Assembly: GCA_020310875.1 (NCBI GenBank)
Contig: CM035417.1
Coordinates: 84,106,917 to 84,170,916 of the forward strand
DNA from: Ceratopteris richardii
Lineage: Eukaryota; Streptophyta; Polypodiopsida; Polypodiales; Pteridaceae
Direction of reading: 5' to 3'
Length of the DNA stretch: 64,000 nt
Shown one piece after another: positions 52,133-63,857 of this stretch (position 1 is its first letter; each line of letters begins with the position of its first letter). A program made the translations under genes and the position numbers. The notes under the pieces are model-generated. The model was given only the letters and a program-made list of their open reading frames with translations, ran no database searches and was not told where the DNA came from.

Positions 52133-55100
52133 TATTGGAGTTAGACGTCTGTGGAAGCATGCGAACAATACAAGGAAGAAGAAGAATCTTGGAGCATAAC
52201 ACACAATATTGAATGTATTACTAGAGAATGTACAAAGATAAGTAGTCCATTAGGGCAATTGGCGTATATACAAGCCGAAGGAAAAAAACCTCCTAAAGAG
52301 GGAAAAAAGTGCCCTGGTGGTCCTAGTGTGTTCACACATCACTACCTAAATATATCAACAAATCCCCCCTGGGAGTGATGCAGTGAACAAGGAGCTGACA
52401 CTCATGTATAAGGAAGTGCCAAGCTATGTGGAATCAATCTACAAAAGGAGGTAAGCCCAAAGCTTTGCGGAAAGCTTCAAACTTCTCCCTAGGTAGAGCC
52501 TTCATGAAAAGGTATGCAATGTTCTCGTGCATGGGCACATATGCCAAGCTGATCTCCCTAGCAGAGAACCTCTCCCTAACATAATTATAATGCACCTCAA
52601 TGTGCTTAGTGTGAGCATGGAACACAGGGTTCCTCACAATTGCCAATGCGCTCTGACTGTCAGTGAAGATGGTGGTGGTAGAAGACTGACAAGCACCCAA
52701 ATCAACCATAAGGCGTCTAAGCCACACACACTCAACAGTAGCTGTGAAAGCTGCCCTATACTCAGCCTCACAACTGGAAGTGGCCATAGTAGGCTGCTTC
52801 TTGCTCAACCAAGATATACATGAGCTACCAAGCATGAAGCAAAAGCCACGAGTGGACACACAAGTGTCATAGCAACTAGCCCAGTCAGAGTCACAAAAAG
52901 CATGCAAATCTGGCGGTAGTGATCCCCCCTTGGGATAAAAAAACTCAAGTAGCCGAGTATCACTCAAGTAGTGAAAGATGCGCTTAACCGCCTGTCAATG
53001 CTTAACACCTAGGCAATGCATAACCTACTCATCTGTGAGACATCGAATTGAATATATGGCCGAGTAATGCATAAGTAAATCAATCATCCAATAGCCTGCT
53101 AATAGAGAATAGCATCAAATGCATCTCCAACATCCTGAGGACTCAATCGTAAACCTGTCTCCATAAGAGTGGCAATAGGCTTACAATCTTCAAGGCCCAA
53201 ACACTGCAATAATGTGTCAATATATTTCATTTGACACAAAGCCATTCCACCATCAACGTGCATAAACTGAATGCCCAAATAGTGATGCAAATGCCCCAAA
53301 TCAGACGTCTCAAATGATGCATGTAAATCAGCCTTAAAATCAACAATAAGCCTCTCGTGAGGACCGGTGAGTAGCATGTCATCAACATAAACCACAATGA
53401 TCAGAAGTACATCATTAGCACGCTTAACATATAAGGTGCTTTCAATTGGACTGTTCTCAAAACCATGTGCAATCAGATAGGCATGTATCTTTTCATACAA
53501 AGCACATGGTGCTTGCTTTAAGCCATATAATGCCTTCTTTAACGTGCACACCTAGTTCTCGTGGCCTTTTTGAACAAATCCAGGGGGCTAAAAAACATAC
53601 ACTTCTTCATGCAAGTCACCATTCAGAAATGTTGTTTACTCTATGGCTGATACAGATGATAGCCTACTTTCAGAACTGTACCCAACAAAAATACATTCTA
53701 CTGCTTTATCATCCAATTTTTTGTGATGTTGTTCAGGCACCAATGCATATGCCAAACAACCAAAAACACATAGATGAGCAACAGATGGCTTGCAATCATG
53801 CCAAGCCTCATATGGATTGATAGACTACAGTGCTTTAGTGGGACACCCATTAGGTACATATGTTGCACACATGACAGCCTCAAGCCAGAAACTATGTGGT
53901 AAAGCCTGACTCTTGACCATACACCTCGCCATCTCCATGAGTGACCTGTTCTTTTGTTGAGCAACTCCATTCTATTGAGGTATATACGACACTATAAACT
54001 GATTTTTTATCCCACGTTCAGCCAAAAATGCATTAAAATCAGAAGACATATATTCCTCCCCTCGATCAGAATGGAGGGTGCCCATTTTACATGCTGAAGG
54101 ACTTTTAGCCAAACCAAAAATTGTTTGAAGCACATGAACACTTTGAACTTTGCCTTCAATGGATATACCCATGCATGCCTGGAAAAATCATCGATGAAAG
54201 TCACGAAGTAAAGATAATTTCCAAAAGAAGGTGTCTGCATAGGACCACAGACATCACTATGTATAAGCTGCAGTTTCTGAGTAGCCCGAACTGAACCATC
54301 TTTTGGAAAGGAGGAATGTTGCATGTTTCCCAAAATACAACCTTCACAAACATGTTTTCCAGGTGCCTCAAGTTTGGGCAAAGAGGACACCATTTCAGAT
54401 TTCTGTAGGAATAGAAAACTAGCAAAATCCAAATGACCAAAGCGTGCATGCCAAAGCTTTGCATCTGACATAGCCTCAAAATTATGTATTACACATGCCG
54501 AATCATTTACAGATCTTTCATAGTCTATGAGCTTATACAACTCACGACATAATATGCCAGAAGTAATAATCACATCGCCATTTGACAGATCATGAACTGT
54601 ACATCTTTCATCAATAATTTCACAATCAAGCCAATCTTGGCTAATGTAGAAACGGATAACAGATTTTTCTTGATCCCTGACACAAACAAATCATCTGACA
54701 AAGTGAAAGAACTACCATCAGCAGTAGACAAAATGATCTTACCAACTCTTATAACAGGATAAGAGGAGTTGTTGGCATATGTAACAGTATTCCATGTAGG
54801 GGCAGGCTTGAGTGAAGAGAAGAAACTGCGCTGCGAGGTAATATGTTTCATGGCCCCACTGTCAAAGTACCAAACATCTGAGTCTACTACAGACATGCAG
54901 TGCTCATGAAACGATGGGTCAAAACTGCAAACACTAGTAAACGGCCATTCTTCTTCCTGCACAAGATTAGCAAACTCTATTTTTGGTGTAGAGGCCTCTG
55001 CAACAACCATTCCAACCTCTTTCTTCTTTGCCTCTTTAGCAACCAATTTTGGATAGTTCTTTATGATATGATCATTTCCTTTACAGTACTTGCAAAAAAA

Positions 55101-56532
55101 TTTCTGCTTTTCTGATTTCTTTTCATCTTTGTCTTCAGTCTTCAATTGTGCAAAATTCGTAGATTTCTGCTTACTAGTTGAAGAGCTCCATTTTCCTTTA
55201 CCCTTCTGATTAGCCAGGAAAGCTTGATCTGCAACACGCATAATGGACCTATTCTTCCTGGACTGATCCTCCTGCAACAGAATATAGACTAAATCCTCAA
55301 ATGACAAGGCATTTGGATTGCCTTTCATCATCAACCGAAGAGTAGAAGCAAAAATTTGATATGAATCAAGAAGACCATTCAGAACGGTCTGCACAAGTGA
55401 GCTATTTGGTATAACCTTATCAGTAGAAATCAACTGTTCCTTCAAGTCTTTGATCTTTGTTAAAAAAAACTATCCATAGAATCATCTTCATTCATGTGCT
55501 CACTCTCCAACTGTTTTCGGAGGTAAGGAACACGAGCCTCATTCCTAGCTTGGTACAATGTGGTAAGTGTATCCCAAGCATCTTTAGCTATTCTACAAGA
55601 GTGAATGTGAGGAATAATGGCATGTTTGATAGAGAAAGCTATCAATGCATGTGTTTGGGCATCTCTCCCATCCCAACGAATTTTCTCTATAGTAGGTGCA
55701 ACAGAAACCGCATCACAAACAAGAATATGCAGAATATCATCATCTTTGATACCTTCTGCATCAGCTTTAGTAACTGTAGTTGTAATAGTTGCACGTGTGA
55801 TAGGACATTTTTCAACACCCTCCACAATGTTCCACATTCCTTTTGCAACCAATACATGTCACATCATATAAGCCCATAACGGGTAGTTGGTACCATCCAA
55901 CTTATCCTCTACAACCAACATACAGAATACATCACTGCTTTCAGCCATGGCTGGTGACTAAAATACCTTGATGCACAAAAATTGATTGTATCTCAAAAAG
56001 TTGAATAGAATTGCCAAGACAAATTTTGCTAGACTTGTAGCAAACTTCGAGATGCTTATATTGGCGAACCAAAACTGGTATATACCTTTGGCAGAAAAAG
56101 ACAAAATAGCCTGCACAAGCTCTATGATAGTGTGTTTGGAGGTCGTCAAAGCTCAGATCGCGATTTTGGCACCACATAGCAAAGTTGTTTTGATCTTAGA
56201 AACACATTGAGTATGCTCACCAAAAATCGTGCGATTCTGAGACTGCAACCAGAGAGATGTCCATGAAGTCCTAGATGAAGTGGCAACATTCTCTGATACC
56301 AATTGCTGGAGTTAGACATCTGTGGAAGCAAGCGAACAACACAAGGAAGAAGAAGAAGCTTGGAGCACAACACAGAATATTGAATGTATTACTAGATAAT
56401 GTACAAAGATAAGTTTCCCACTAGGGCAATAGGCATATATACAAGCCGGGGGGAAAAACCTCCTAAAGAGGGAAAAAAGTGTCCCGATGGTCCTAGTGTG
56501 TTCACACACATCACTACCTAAATATATCAACA
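52133..56532 (-). mobile_element. Second Copia of the same family (minus), internally deleted
   Basis: LTRs at 52133-52360 (3') and 56304-56532 (5') are homologous to the 230-bp LTRs at 6112 and 11035 and differ from each other at roughly 10% of sites. TSD GAAAC (52128-52132 and 56533-56537). The primer site on the minus strand is TGGTATCAGAG (plus 56291-56301). About 750 bp of pol are missing. It is inserted in the extra ORF of Gypsy-A copy iii. Confidence 0.95.
52434..55948 (-). pseudogene. Gag-pol of the second Copia
   Basis: Gag starts at 55948 (ATG on the minus strand). A TGA near 55861 probably comes from CGA. Gag spans 54570-55852 with the knuckle CKYCKGNDHIIKNY (last Cys lost). The protease reads FDSGAMKHIT. 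Pre-integrase and integrase lie in 53698-54573 (FIDDFSRHAWVYPLK). Near 53620-53660 the frame jumps from the integrase C-terminus straight to the RT FLNGDLHEEVY, removing about 250 codons. RT continues at 53099-53551 with VVYVDDMLLTG, and RNase H at 52434-52967. Several frameshifts and stops are present. Confidence 0.92.
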
Positions 56533-57878
56533 GAAACCCATGTTATAATAACCACCATGACACAAACCACCATCCCATCAACATCCTTTTCTTTTTGTGA
56601 TCCAACATCCCATGCAAACCTTTTTTCCTCTGTTACCAATCCTTTTATCACTTCACCATTCTCACCTATTGAACCCATCATTGGACATCCAATAATACCT
56701 AGCATGGAGGGACACCCATGGCCCATAGAAGGTAGTCTAGGCTTTCTTGCTTACCCATATTCACACATTCCCCTTTCTAGGGATCCATACTTCCCATTTA
56801 CCCCTATACGTCACTCACCCCAATCGCCCCACCTCATTACATATCCTTCATGGAATTCATTCGTGCCCCTAGTCCTCAGATGCTAGGTTCACAGACACTC
56901 ATAACTACATCACTCTACACAGACACTACACTCACTTCACCTACCATACCCACGTACATGGTAGCCCTAGTCACTACACTCAAAGCTGACCATCAAAGAC
57001 TTTTGGCAGAGTATACTACCTTACAACAGGCTCATACCGAATTGGAGTCTAAGATGTCTACCTTGGATGATAAAGCAGTCAAACATTTGGAAATATGCTC
57101 CAAGTGCAGACGCTCACCAATGCTACACTAAGATGCAATATAGGGCTCCCACGGAAGCACATGGTTGTGGCCTTGGAAGAAAACAAGCAGCTTTAGCAAC
57201 AAAACCAAGACAATTTTTAAGCGGCTATGAAAGGGACCTCGGGAGCAAAAATTAGTCCTACAAAGTATAGAGCGGTCCCCTCAAAAGACATATGAATCTT
57301 ACTTGAGGAGCATGCCAACTTTCTAGATTCCTATGAAAAGATGGAATTAGAACGTGCAGATCTCCGAAAGCAGTTGGCCAATGTCAACACATCTCAATCG
57401 GAGCCTGCCACCCCTCAACAATCCACCAAAGAACTAGTGGCCTTAAGAAAGCAGGTCAAAGAATAAAAAATCAGACTCTTACCATATGAGAGGCCAACCT
57501 CTCCTATTGAAGACCTGGAACCTGAAACCGTGGTGGATATCTTGATGGAAGAGAGTTTGAAGAGCCTTATGACCCAATGTTGATACCTGGTGGATGTGTC
57601 ACGGAAGAGGGATGTGACACATTTGAGACCGAAGTCCCAGATTGGCTCAAGAGAGTAGAATAAATCGGTCAAACACATGATGATAGAGTGGCCATGCAGA
57701 TCAGGTCACTTTCCAATTTAGAAGAAATAGTTCTCAGATCTGCTTACTTTCAGAACCTCTCCCATCAACACCTGATTACCACATTAGAAACGCAGTATAA
57801 GCCCTACTTTGTATTATTAGCTGACTATAATGTGGAGGTTAAAAGGCACACAGAAAAAGAGCTTACATCTACCTTGCC
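56533..57878 (+). pseudogene. Extra ORF of copy iii, second part
   Basis: Continues after the Copia insertion with the Pro/Ser/Thr-rich region (SFSFCDPTSHANLFSSVTNP), the coiled-coil region (TTLQQAHTELESKMSTLDD) in shifting frames, and LPYERPTSPIED. It then reads RSAYFQNLSHQHLITTLETQ up to EVKRHTEKEL at about 57865. Homology in this orientation stops there. Confidence 0.88.
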
Positions 57879-58277
57879 GAAAGTCTTGAATACGACCATC
57901 ATCAGCTCGAAGATTTTCATACACATCGTGGTGGTGATGTTTGGTACATTCTTTAAGCCTATAGACCAATGATGAATTGTAGAGATCATGTATGCTATGG
58001 TGGGTGGTGCTCTAGGTGGAGAAATATATGGATAATTAACCCAATCCGAGCATCCTTTATGATTGTGGACTTTGATGGCAAAAGCTTTCCATGATCTGTG
58101 GCAGACCACTGGGCAATAGCATGGGTTATATTTAATATATAATGGCATTGTGTTCCATGTGTGCATCATTTCTAGATAGTCTGTGAGTAGTCGCTCATGC
58201 CAATTGGGTTGAAAAGTCAAGTCTTCATGTGCATTTGTTGGTAGATCATAAAGCTCAAACTGGGTGGTGATCTCCAT
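57879..58277 (-). pseudogene. Inverted 0.4-kb segment of the copy iii extra ORF
   Basis: The minus strand reads TTQFELYDLPTNAHEDLTFQ, LYIKYNPCYCPVV and MCMKIFELMMVVFKTFGKV, the segment that in Gypsy A follows EVKRHTGKEP directly in the same orientation (about 31195-31590). The block has been flipped in place, with the breakpoints at about 57878 and 58277. The rest of the ORF and the 3' LTR are not found beyond it. Confidence 0.88.
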
Positions 58278-58530
58278 ACAAAAGTTAGACCATCAGACAA
58301 ATCTGGGCCACCGAACTGGTAACAGAACTTCCAGATAGGTTGACTACCGAACTAGTCACCATAATTTCGGACAACTTTACTATCGAACTTGTCATTGTAA
58401 TTCTAGACACATCATAGTGATTCCGGTCTGGTTGACTACCAAACTGTCATACCTCCAGAATCTTGAACAAATCACCATAATTCTGGATTAGTTGACTACC
58501 GAACTCTCATGCCTCCGAAATTCTGGTGTG
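58278..58530. repeat. Degenerate repeats related to 47840-47950
   Basis: Words such as GACTACCGAACT, AGTCACCATAATT and AGAACTTCCAGA recur several times (58320, 58430, 58490). The order GGGCCACCGAACTGGTAAC...GTTGACTACCGAACTAGTCACC matches 47870-47940. Probably part of a dispersed LTR family. Confidence 0.6.
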
Positions 58531-59242
58531 ACTAAAGTATATGCCGTGGCTAGCCTCTAACTAGACTCACATAGATCATCTAGAGCTTTTGTTGGTCTCA
58601 TGTAGGCCTCATCACAAATGTCCAGACTCTCATGAAGGCTTCTCCTAATAATGGGGGCCATACAATTTAGAGTACCATGTATCATTTGCGGTCACACGCA
58701 AGTGGAGTATTGAGTATATCTAGCAAGGTCCCATGGGTACTACGCTCATTGACTTGTAGAGTTGTTCTTTCAGTCAATTCAAGCAAAGAGAAATTAAATT
58801 TTGGCCGAACTTCCTCTAAAAATGAAGTTTTTTCCACTAAAATTTTTCTTCTTTGCCGACTCCCATTTTTTTTCCCGGAAATTAAGAATCCTCAAAGAGG
58901 CAGTAGTTGTATATTTTTCTCATTTTTTATTTCTTGTTGGAAAATCCGAATATCAATGGGATCTACATAGATTGCGAATATGTTTCTGACTTCCAAGTTG
59001 CAACTTGATTCCAGCGCTCGGCGCTGCTCTAGGTGCCAGCCTGCTATACCGCGCTTACAGCTCGCCGGCCGGTCCCCGAGCGGTGACTTCAAGCATGCTC
59101 TTTTTCTCTCTCACTAGTCGGCCGGTAAGTTTCGTGATAGGTTGATCGTCGATATTGCAGACTGGTCGACGGAAAGGTAGCGACCGGTCTCCCTCCCTCC
59201 CCCCGTTACCAGGATTCTCTCTCTCTCTCGTCCCGAGTCTAG
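58531..59242. other. Non-coding DNA upstream of the AG-peptide gene
   Basis: No gene is seen. GC content rises from about 58990 (GCGCTCGGCGCTGCTC, CTCGCCGGCCGGTCCCC), unlike the surrounding repeats, as expected near a host promoter. Confidence 0.45.
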
Positions 59243-59250
59243 TATATAAT
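59243..59250 (+). promoter_or_regulatory. TATA box of the AG-peptide gene
   Basis: TATATAAT preceded by CT-rich sequence (59215-59230). Transcription would start about 30 bp downstream. The leader then holds a GA-rich microsatellite (about 59333-59389). Confidence 0.65.
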
Positions 59251-59415
59251 GAACATCTGCAGCATGGGATATTTGCACACATTGTCTTCTGCGAGCGTCG
59301 TGTCTTCTGTGAGTGCTCGCGAGTCGGAACGCAGAGAGAGAGGGAGACAGAAAGTGAAAGTGAAAGAGAAAGAGAGAGAGAGAGAGTCTTTTTACATTGA
59401 TTCATTCAGGCACTC

Positions 59416-59505
59416 CAATTTAAGTTCAAGTTTTAGTGAAACCCACAACGAATATGGTATCAATTTAAGTTCAAGTTTTAGTGAAACCCACAACGAATAT
59501 GGTAT
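59416..59505 (+). repeat. Perfect 45-bp tandem duplication over the start codon
   Basis: 59416-59460 is repeated exactly at 59461-59505. Each copy ends AATATGGTAT, so the initiation codon and its context are doubled. The first ATG (59454) opens a four-codon frame MVSI then TAA. The second (59499) opens the AG-peptide frame. Confidence 0.95.
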
Positions 59506-59690
59506 CAGCAGTTCAGAAGATATCGGTTGCTTTTCTTTTCGCGATGATCGCCATGCTGCTGACGCTTGCAGCGGCACAGGCTCCTTCTCCTTCGCCTGTC
59601 ACCTTGGAGAGTGCCGCGCCTGCTTCTTACTTCATTCCGTCTCTTCTATCCCCCGTTCTGATAGCCTTTCTGGCGTTCGTTCTTCATTAA
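59499..59690 (+). CDS. Arabinogalactan (AG) peptide, 63 residues
   Basis: Classical AG-peptide layout. Residues 1-26 are a signal peptide (hydrophobic core VAFLFAMIAMLLTLAAA). The short mature part begins QAPSPSPV, with Pro29, Pro31 and Pro33 in Ala/Ser-Pro context suited to hydroxylation and type II arabinogalactan attachment. A small-residue GPI site follows around Ser38-Ser43, then a hydrophobic C-terminal tail from Tyr44. Length fits the family (about 60-75 residues). The product would sit at the outer face of the plasma membrane. The start is placed at 59499 because the signal peptide begins there; no ATG lies upstream in frame without a stop. A 4-codon uORF precedes it. It is the only convincing host gene in the window. 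Confidence 0.82.
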   Translation: MVSAVQKISVAFLFAMIAMLLTLAAAQAPSPSPVTLESAAPASYFIPSLLSPVLIAFLAFVLH

Positions 59691-61199
59691 TCGCCCGGAT
59701 CCTACGTTTCCTCATGGATTACCAGGCAATCATTATTTATCCCCTTAGCTATTGCGCACATTCTTTGCCGCTCCGGCCATGTACACTCATCGCCGTCCCC
59801 GTAATTCCTTGGCGGTTCCACTGAGAAAATGAAGTTAGCCACATAAGCATTCTATGTTATTGATTTGCAAATCTTGCTTCTGTGAATGGCCGGATTATAT
59901 CGTCGTTTATTGTTTCCTTGTGTATTCTTAATTCTCGTTGTGTATTGTTTCCGAACCGTAATGCCTGAGCAATTAGCAATCTTTATGCTTTTTGCAGGAA
60001 ATTTGCAGATATTGCAAAGTTATTTAATTGATGTTGATATGTTTTAGGTGCATTTCATTTCTATCTGCTCACGATCATGTGTGCCAAGAAACCATGACAT
60101 TGGATCGTTCAATTTCCACTCACGAACATTTCAGATTCCTTGTACACTCAAAAAAAAAAAAACATTATTTTATTATTTTCGAGTTTTCAATTGTGACATT
60201 GCGACATGAGCGTTCTACCTTCCATGCCATTCTAAAAAACATTAAGCCTGTGACATTGTACACACACTAAAAAAACATTAAGCTTGTGACCTTGTACACA
60301 CACAAAACGGCAGTACAAAACAGGCTTTTTATAGTTTCACTTTTCTACAAGAGGTGGGAGCATCAGTTATTGTACTTTCCGTAATTCTATCTGAAGATCC
60401 AAGAGATGGATCTTGGCAGCATCAGTTCTTGCACTGTTCCATCGGAAACGTAGCCAAACATGCTTTAACTTCCTCCTGATCTATGTGAATTCAGCCTAGA
60501 GTTTCCTCTTTCTAGCTGAAAATCCAAGAGGCGGCAGCATCATTTCTTGCCCTGTTCCATCAGAAAAAGTTCTTGCACGCAGCACTCTTCCATCCGGAAA
60601 GTAGCCAAAAATGCTTTAAGTTCCGCCAGACCTATGTGAATAAAAAAAAAGTATAATAGAATTTTGTTTATGAGACTGTACTATGTAGGCACGACTCGCG
60701 AGATGCAAGAATTCTTCTCGGTGGAAAAGATGTGGTATCATTGAAAGATGTCCATATCTTTCCTGTCTATGCGATCGTGGCTGAATACGTAGGGTTGTGC
60801 TTTCATCATTTTTGACAATAGGCTGTCTTAGATTTGCGATTTCTCACAGGATCCTTGAGAAGTATAATGGAACTCTAATTGTCTACAGAGATTAAGACTA
60901 TTATCTCTGCTTCTATGAACGTGCTGTCTTGATCCCCACTGCCCAGTTCTATGAAAATCGTCTACAGAAATTAAGACTATTATCTGCTTCTATGAACGTG
61001 GTGTCGTGACTCCTAGGTCTTATGAAGATCTCTTGTAGGAGATTTCTTTTAGAAGAAAGATTAAAGACAAAATACAAAGAATATATACAAATACAAAAGA
61101 GGCTGTTAAACCTTTAACATTTGTCATTCGCTTAACGTGAATCCACTTCTATTTCATTTAATTATTTTCAAATACAAAGGTAAAGAGTCTACGAAGATG
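59691..61199. other. 3' flank of the AG-peptide gene with local duplications
   Basis: No further gene is seen. The stretch has several diverged tandem duplications: a 35-bp unit at 60233-60303 (ACATTAAGCyTGTGACmTTG), a unit of about 110-120 bp at 60390-60500 and 60520-60640 (CTGTTCCATCrGAAA, AGCCAAAmATGCTTTAA), and a 70-bp unit at 60880-60950 and 60957-61015 (GTCTACAGArATTAAGAC). Acceptor-like TTTTTGCAG at 59996 and TTTTAG at 60048 could belong to a 3'-UTR intron. Confidence 0.55.
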
Positions 61200-63857
61200 G
61201 CGATAAATGCCTAATGTATATACTTAAATCTTTTTCTTACTTTGAGCATCATAGTATGTGTTTTAGCTTCTTTAAATTTTACTCTGGACTTGTTTGCTCT
61301 GCTAGGGGAAGAAACAACTAGAAGTGCCTCATCTCCTATGATAGAGTCATCATCAATGGCTCTAATAATCTATAACAAATGTGGATCTTCCACCTGTGCT
61401 TCTTTTATTTCTTGAAACAATGAGCTTTCTAGAAATGTAAAGCTCATTTGATACACTATCCGTGATAATGCATCAGCTGCTATATTCGCTTTGCCTCTTC
61501 TATACAAGATTTTCATGTGAAACTCCTGCATGAGCTCAGCCCAACGAGCCTGTCTAGCTCAAAGATCTGGTTGACTACAAAAGTACTTGAGTGTTTGGTG
61601 ATCTGTGTATACCTTAAAGTCTGCACCATAAAGATAGTGTCTGCAAACTTTAAGAGCTTGCAACACCGCATACAACTCCTATTCATGCACTGGCCAATTG
61701 TGTTGTGCACTACTCAATTTCTTGCTTTCAAAAGCTATTGGCTTGCCATCTTGGCTCAGGATTCCCCCTATGGCTATGCCACTAGCATCTATCTCCAACT
61801 CAAATGGTTTTTGCAAATCTATCACTTTGAGTATAGGAGCCTCTAAAACCGCTTGTTTCAGAGTATCAAAAATTACTTGTTTCTCTTGCTTCCATGCAAA
61901 TGGAACTTTGCCTTGAAGCAAGTTTGTCATAGGCACTGCTATCGACGAATAAGAAGAGATGAATTTCTGATAAGATCATGATAGTCTTAGAAATTACCAT
62001 AACTGCCCCTCATCCTAAGGAGTAGGCCAAGCTAGAATATAAAAAAGACCTTCTTGGGATCCGTCTAGGCCCCATCGATCGTTAGCACATGCCCTAAATA
62101 CTCTATCTCATGAAGAAACAATTGAGTCTTATCTGGATCTACATACAACTTATTTTCTTTAAATTTATTTAATACTAATCTTAAATGACTTTCATGGTCA
62201 TGAACAAATCTACTATACTCTAGCAAATCGTCAACAAAATCCACAACACACTTTCAAATGAACGGTCTTAGAATATCATTCATTAACATGATAAAAGTAG
62301 CATGTGAATTTGTCAAAACAAATGGCATAACAAAGTACTCCTAATGGCCAAAATGGATCCTGAAAGTTGTTTTTATATACATCATGATCTTTTACCCTAA
62401 TCTGATAGTAGCCACTCTTTAAATCTATTTTACTATATACAATGACTCCACCTAAGACATCTAAAAGATCATCTATCATGGGCGTGGGATATTTATGCTT
62501 GATGGTAATCTTATTGAGTGCTCGGTAGGAATAATTGGTGCTACAAAGGGTGAATAACTAGGTCTAATTAGACCTTTTTGTGGGTACTCATCCAAGACCT
62601 TTGCGGACTTCATTCTCCTCCTATAAACTCATTCAAAATGATGGCTGAGCACTTGGACTCGCTCTTGGTATCAATTCGATTCTATGCTCAATATTCCTGC
62701 AAGAAGGTATACCTGAAGGTAATTCTTTCAAGAATAACTCTTAGAATTTTGCTCTTACTTTCTCTGAAAATACTTGAGCATTCCAACTAAAGTTTCTACG
62801 ACTACATGAATCCATCATAATATAGGACAAATAAACAAAATAAAGAAAATAAATATACTTAGACTCAATCTTGAGCAACATGGTAGCGGTTTCATATTTT
62901 TTAGAGATCTGGCTCTCCACAGATGAGTAGTCACCTCCCCTCATGCTCCAACTAGTACACATGCAAAACAAATTTAATGGCTGGTCGTTTCCTAGCATGC
63001 CACTTGTTACTCTGGACTACATCAAAATGTGCCAATCTAGCTATCTCGAAATCTAGTCTGTCCTCATAGGACTGGATTTGAATGTGTAAACCAATAACTC
63101 ATCAATCCCATGTCTCAATTCCCTTCGCGTCGGCTAACTCTGTTGTGTAGGCATAGTCTGACTGCACAATATCTAAGTGTAGCCTCTTGAATAGTCAAGA
63201 ACTAATCACATTATGCATCAATCTAGTATCAAAAAGTACCTTGACAAGCTATTCTACCATGACTCCCCTCATGACAAGGAGTTTGGTATCTGAAAAGTGG
63301 TATCCTTTATGTGCCACTAGTGAAAGCGCAGCATCTAGCAAAGTAGGAATCTTCTTTCTGAGTGTCATGGCCACTATGGGAGATGATACCTAGGATGGGG
63401 AATCATCAAATTCCTCATCTCCATCACTCCCTGCATGACTGGGATTAATAACTATGGTGGCTGCTATTTTCTTTTTCTTAGGACAATCCTTGAAAATATG
63501 CTGCCCTAAATACCCCAAGCATAGCCCCTCTTTCATTGCCTTCTCTTTATGTTGAGGGGTAAGAATATACTTATTATATGCCCTCTCAGCCAGAGAAGAC
63601 ACTTTCCTTTTACCTCCTAAAATTATCTTGATCATGTGCACTTTCTTAGCCTCTTTCTGAAGTTGTACACTGATCAAGCCATGACTAGATGAAGAAGAGG
63701 GTCGACTCATCTTAGTCCATGAGGACCTATGACCATGGGAGCCTATGCCTCTGTGGCCATCCTCATAGAATAAAGCCATCTCCATGGCCTCTACCAAGGA
63801 ATGACACCTCACCTTCCTCACTAAAGGTCTAATAGTTTCTCTAAGTTCCAAGAGGAA
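61200..63857 (-). pseudogene. Decayed Gypsy E: gag, RT and RNase H fragments
   Basis: On the minus strand, gag is at 63390-63857 (LRETIRPLVRKVRCHSLVEA and a knuckle-like CLGYLGQHIFKDC that has lost its second Cys). RT is at 62276-62479 ([31 protein letters not shown]). RNase H is at 61510-61936 (KPFELEIDASGIAIGGILSQ, KPIAFESKKLSSAQ, NWPVHE). The DDLLD and [12 protein letters not shown] pattern is typical of chromovirus-like Gypsy RT. Stops and frameshifts are everywhere. A CACTA end interrupts it at 63858, so the gag N-terminus and 5' LTR would lie beyond that insertion. Confidence 0.88.

Noticed and set aside
59155..59405. Frames on both strands over the AG-peptide leader
   Set aside because: They are produced by the GA/CT-rich leader and promoter and have no domain.
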